The position numbers were made by a program, and so were the translations under genes. DNA of 64,000 nucleotides from JACCZR01 sp963844805. Lineage in GTDB: Bacteria > Actinomycetota > Thermoleophilia > Solirubrobacterales > Thermoleophilaceae. Location: assembly GCA_963844805.1 (NCBI GenBank), contig CAWJPU010000013.1, positions 310,001 to 374,000 of the forward strand. The letters run 5' to 3'. Positions within the stretch are counted from its first letter, which is position 1. Every line of letters begins with the position of its first letter. Of the stretch, positions 61,889 through 64,000 are shown piece after piece. Under the pieces are notes generated by a model. The model made no database searches. It was not told where the DNA came from and worked only from the letters and a program-made list of their open reading frames with translations.

Positions 61889-62875
61889 CTACGCGGGGCG
61901 CAGGTTCAGCCCGCGCGCCTCGAGGGTCTCCTTGACCTCCTCGATGGACTTGCGGCCGAAGTTCGGGATCGCGTTGAGCTCGGACTCCGACTTCTGCACC
62001 AGGTCGCCGACCGTCTGCACGCCCGCGCGCTTGAGGCAGTTGTAGGAGCGGACGCCCAGCTCGAGCTCCTCGATCAGGATGTCGTCCATCCCGTCGGCCG
62101 AGCGGCCACCGCCGGCGGCGCCGATCCCGGCCACGCCGGCCAGGTCGCCGTCGCCCACGAGGCCCGCGCCCTGCTCGCGCAGGGCGTCGACGCGCTCGGG
62201 CTCGGTGAAGATCGCCAGGTACTTGATGAGGATCTCCGCGGCCTCGCGCAGGGCGGCCTGGGGATCGACCGATCCGTCGGTCTCGATGTCGAGGTGCAGC
62301 TTGTCGTAGTCGGTCCGCTGCCCGACACGGGCAGCCTCGACCTCATAGGCCACGCGCTTGACCGGCGAGAAGATCGAGTCGATCGGGATCACGCCGATCG
62401 GCTGGTCGGCGGTCTTGTTGTCCTCCGCCGGGGAGTAGCCGCGGCCGTGGCCGATGGTCAGGTAGATCTCGAGCTTGGTCTTCTTCTCGAGCGTGGCGAT
62501 GTGGGTCTCGGGGTTCAGGACCTCGACGCCCGAGGGCAGGTCGATGTCACCCGCGGTGATCTCGCCCGGGCCGGTGACCACCAGCGGCGCCTCGATCTCG
62601 GCGGCGTCGGAGTGCATCCGGCAGACGATCTCCTTGAGGTTGAGGACGATGTCCGTCACGTCCTCGGTGACCCCGGGGATGGTCGAGAACTCGTGGGCCA
62701 CGCCCTCGATGCGGACGCTGGTCACGGCCGCGCCGGCGAGCGAGCTCAGCAGCACGCGGCGGAGCGAGTTGCCGAACGTGTAGCCGAAGCCGCGGTCCAG
62801 CGGCTCGATGGTGAACGAGCCACGGTTGTCCTCGACGGTGTCGGTGGAGATGGTGGGGGTCTGAAACTCGATCAT
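61889..62875 (-). CDS. rpoA: DNA-directed RNA polymerase alpha subunit
   Basis: 328 residues. N-terminal dimerisation domain: FTIEPLDRGFGYTFGNSLRR, VLLSSLAGAAVTSVRIEGVA, HEFSTIPGVTEDVTDIVLNL. C-terminal domain: LGVRSYNCLKRAGVQTVGDL, VQKSESELNAIPNFGRKSIE, EVKETLEARGLNLRPA. A Gly/Ala linker (GDGDLAGVAGIGAAGGGRSA) joins them. Core transcription enzyme; RBS and order as in other bacteria. Confidence 0.98.
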   Translation of the reverse strand: MIEFQTPTISTDTVEDNRGSFTIEPLDRGFGYTFGNSLRRVLLSSLAGAAVTSVRIEGVAHEFSTIPGVTEDVTDIVLNLKEIVCRMHSDAAEIEAPLVVTGPGEITAGDIDLPSGVEVLNPETHIATLEKKTKLEIYLTIGHGRGYSPAEDNKTADQPIGVIPIDSIFSPVKRVAYEVEAARVGQRTDYDKLHLDIETDGSVDPQAALREAAEILIKYLAIFTEPERVDALREQGAGLVGDGDLAGVAGIGAAGGGRSADGMDDILIEELELGVRSYNCLKRAGVQTVGDLVQKSESELNAIPNFGRKSIEEVKETLEARGLNLRPA

Positions 62876-62929
62876 TGGGGGAGGCGATTCCTTCTTGTCG
62901 GGCGCGCACCACCAGGGTGCGCTGATGTC

Positions 62930-63550
62930 CTACTTCGAGTAGAGCTCGACGATGAGCTGCTCCTGCACCGGGGTCGCGATCTCGTCGCGCTCCGGGTGCC
63001 GGAGCACCTTCGCCGTCAGCCCGTCGTGGTCGGCCTGCAGCCACGCCGGCACGGCCGAGGTCAGCTCGGTGGCGTCGCGCACCACCGGCTCTGCCCCCGA
63101 GCCGTTCTTGAAGGCGATGACGTCGTTGGCGCGCACTTGGTACGAGGGGATGTCCACGCGCTTGCCGTTCACGGTCCAGTGGCCGTGGAGGATCAGCTGG
63201 CGGGCCTGGCGGCGCGAGCCGGCGAAGCCGAGCCGCACCAGCACGTTGTCCAGCCGCGCCTCGAGGAGGCGCAGCAGGTTCTCGCCGGTCACGCCCGGCT
63301 GCCTCGACGCCTTGTCGTAGTAGTTGCGGAACTGCTTCTCGAGCACGCCGTAGTAGCGGCGGGTCTTCTGCTTCTCGCGCAGCTGCACGCGGTACTCCGA
63401 CTGGCGGGAGCGGCCACGGCCGTGGTCGCCCGGCGGGTAGTTGCGGCGCTCGATCGCGCACTTGTCGGTCAGGCAGCGCTCGCCCTTGAGGAACAGCTTC
63501 TGGCCCTCGCGGCGGCACTGCTTGCACTGGGGCCCGGAGTCGCGCGCCAT
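62930..63550 (-). CDS. rpsD: 30S ribosomal protein S4 (zinc-binding form)
   Basis: 206 residues. The N-terminus CKQCRREGQKLFLKGERC with CLTDKC keeps the four Cys of the zinc (C+) form. The S4 RNA-binding domain is ARLDNVLVRLGFAGSRRQAR and QLILHGHWTVNGKRVDIPSY. It binds 16S rRNA early in 30S assembly. Its ATG overlaps the rpsK stop as ATGA. Confidence 0.98.
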   Translation of the reverse strand: MARDSGPQCKQCRREGQKLFLKGERCLTDKCAIERRNYPPGDHGRGRSRQSEYRVQLREKQKTRRYYGVLEKQFRNYYDKASRQPGVTGENLLRLLEARLDNVLVRLGFAGSRRQARQLILHGHWTVNGKRVDIPSYQVRANDVIAFKNGSGAEPVVRDATELTSAVPAWLQADHDGLTAKVLRHPERDEIATPVQEQLIVELYSK

Positions 63551-63948
63551 CAGACCCTCCTCCGCTTGCGCGGGCGGCAGCCGTTGTGGGCCTGCGGGGT
63601 GACGTCGCGAATGCTGGTGACCTCCAGTCCCGCGGCGGTGAGGGAGCGGATGGCGGTCTCGCGGCCCGAGCCGGGGCCCTTGACGAAGACCTCGACCTTC
63701 TGGAGGCCCTGCTCCATGCCCTTCTTGGCCGCGGCGTCGGCGGTCACCTGCGCGGCGAACGGGGTGGACTTGCGCGAGCCCTTGAAGCCGGCGCCGCCGG
63801 CGGACTCCCACGCGATCACGTTGCCCTCGCGGTCGGTGAGGGCCACGATCGTGTTGTTGAAGCTGGTCTTGATGTGGGCCTGGCCGAAGGGCACGTTCTT
63901 GCGCACCCGCCGCCGGCCCCGGGGACGCCCCGGGCGCTGCTGAGCCAT
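63550..63948 (-). CDS. rpsK: 30S ribosomal protein S11
   Basis: 132 residues. HIKTSFNNTIVALTDREGNV, IAWESAGGAGFKGSRKSTPF, KVEVFVKGPGSGRETAIRSL and SIRDVTPQAHNGCRPRKRRR are universal S11. The gene order implies rpsM just upstream, but the last 52 bases of the window do not show a convincing S13 C-terminus. Confidence 0.98.
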   Translation of the reverse strand: MAQQRPGRPRGRRRVRKNVPFGQAHIKTSFNNTIVALTDREGNVIAWESAGGAGFKGSRKSTPFAAQVTADAAAKKGMEQGLQKVEVFVKGPGSGRETAIRSLTAAGLEVTSIRDVTPQAHNGCRPRKRRRV

Positions 63949-64000
63949 CAGCCACTCACCTCTTCGCCAGCAACGCCGAAGCGGTGCGAGGAGCGAGCAG

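Noticed and set aside
63949..64000. End of rpsM (S13) at the right edge
   Set aside because: The order predicts rpsM, but neither frame ending here (RTASALLAKR or GVAGEEVSG) resembles the basic S13 tail clearly enough to annotate.

Overview
The window is chromosomal DNA from a very GC-rich actinobacterium. The evidence is the near-constant G or C third codon positions, TANNNT boxes placed 6-10 bases before start codons (leaderless promoters), a c-di-AMP riboswitch before a cell-wall hydrolase, a TB7.3-like mini biotin carrier and an rpsK-rpsD-rpoA-rplQ operon. The gene content would suit Thermoleophilia/Solirubrobacterales, but that placement is inference. No rRNA, CRISPR array, insertion sequence or phage gene was seen; one tRNA is present. 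About 25 genes carry one or more single-base frame breaks, including genes expected to be needed (surE, bioA). I read these as consensus errors and annotate such genes over their whole span.

Left part (1-17 kb): arginase-family protein, enoyl-CoA hydratase, an atypical SDR, an amidase, then a signalling module made of a cyclase/LuxR-type response regulator, a degenerate histidine kinase and an intact one. Next comes a fatty-acid/acyl-CoA block (two acyl-CoA dehydrogenases, a SnoaL-like protein, a FabG-like SDR), a carotenoid oxygenase divergent from a PadR regulator plus metallo-hydrolase, and a lytic transglycosylase. The first enoyl-CoA hydratase and first acyl-CoA dehydrogenase share a nearly identical inverted repeat over their start regions, suggesting one repressor.

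Middle (17-40 kb): an OmpR-type two-component system with PepSY and lipoprotein genes and 11-bp direct repeats; a glpK-cyclopropane synthase-plsC lipid operon; a biotin block (mini biotin carrier, bioB, bioF, bioD, and bioA 5 kb away); an acyl-CoA synthetase; a nitrilase; a membrane-fused spermidine synthase; rubredoxin, Nudix hydrolase and DMT transporter; iron alcohol dehydrogenase, SCP2 protein, SDR and a hydratase. Four divergent gene pairs here are separated by only 20-32 bp and carry overlapping back-to-back -10 boxes.

Right part (40-64 kb): tRNA-Pro, two tandem R2lox-like Mn/Fe oxidases, a nuclease-fold protein, an ECF sigma factor with a zinc-finger and Pro-rich tail, Nif3, FadD-type ligase, an aminotransferase, patatin, PBP4-type peptidase, flavin monooxygenase, VTC polyphosphate polymerase, ligA, surE, truA, a methyltransferase, an NlpC-type endopeptidase under the riboswitch, and the ribosomal/rpoA operon running off the right edge.

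The most promising items are the miniature bidirectional leaderless promoters, the shared acyl-CoA operator, the TCTCAG repeats linking the two-component system to PepSY, the cyclase-response regulator fusion with a dead and a live kinase, and the tandem R2lox pair.
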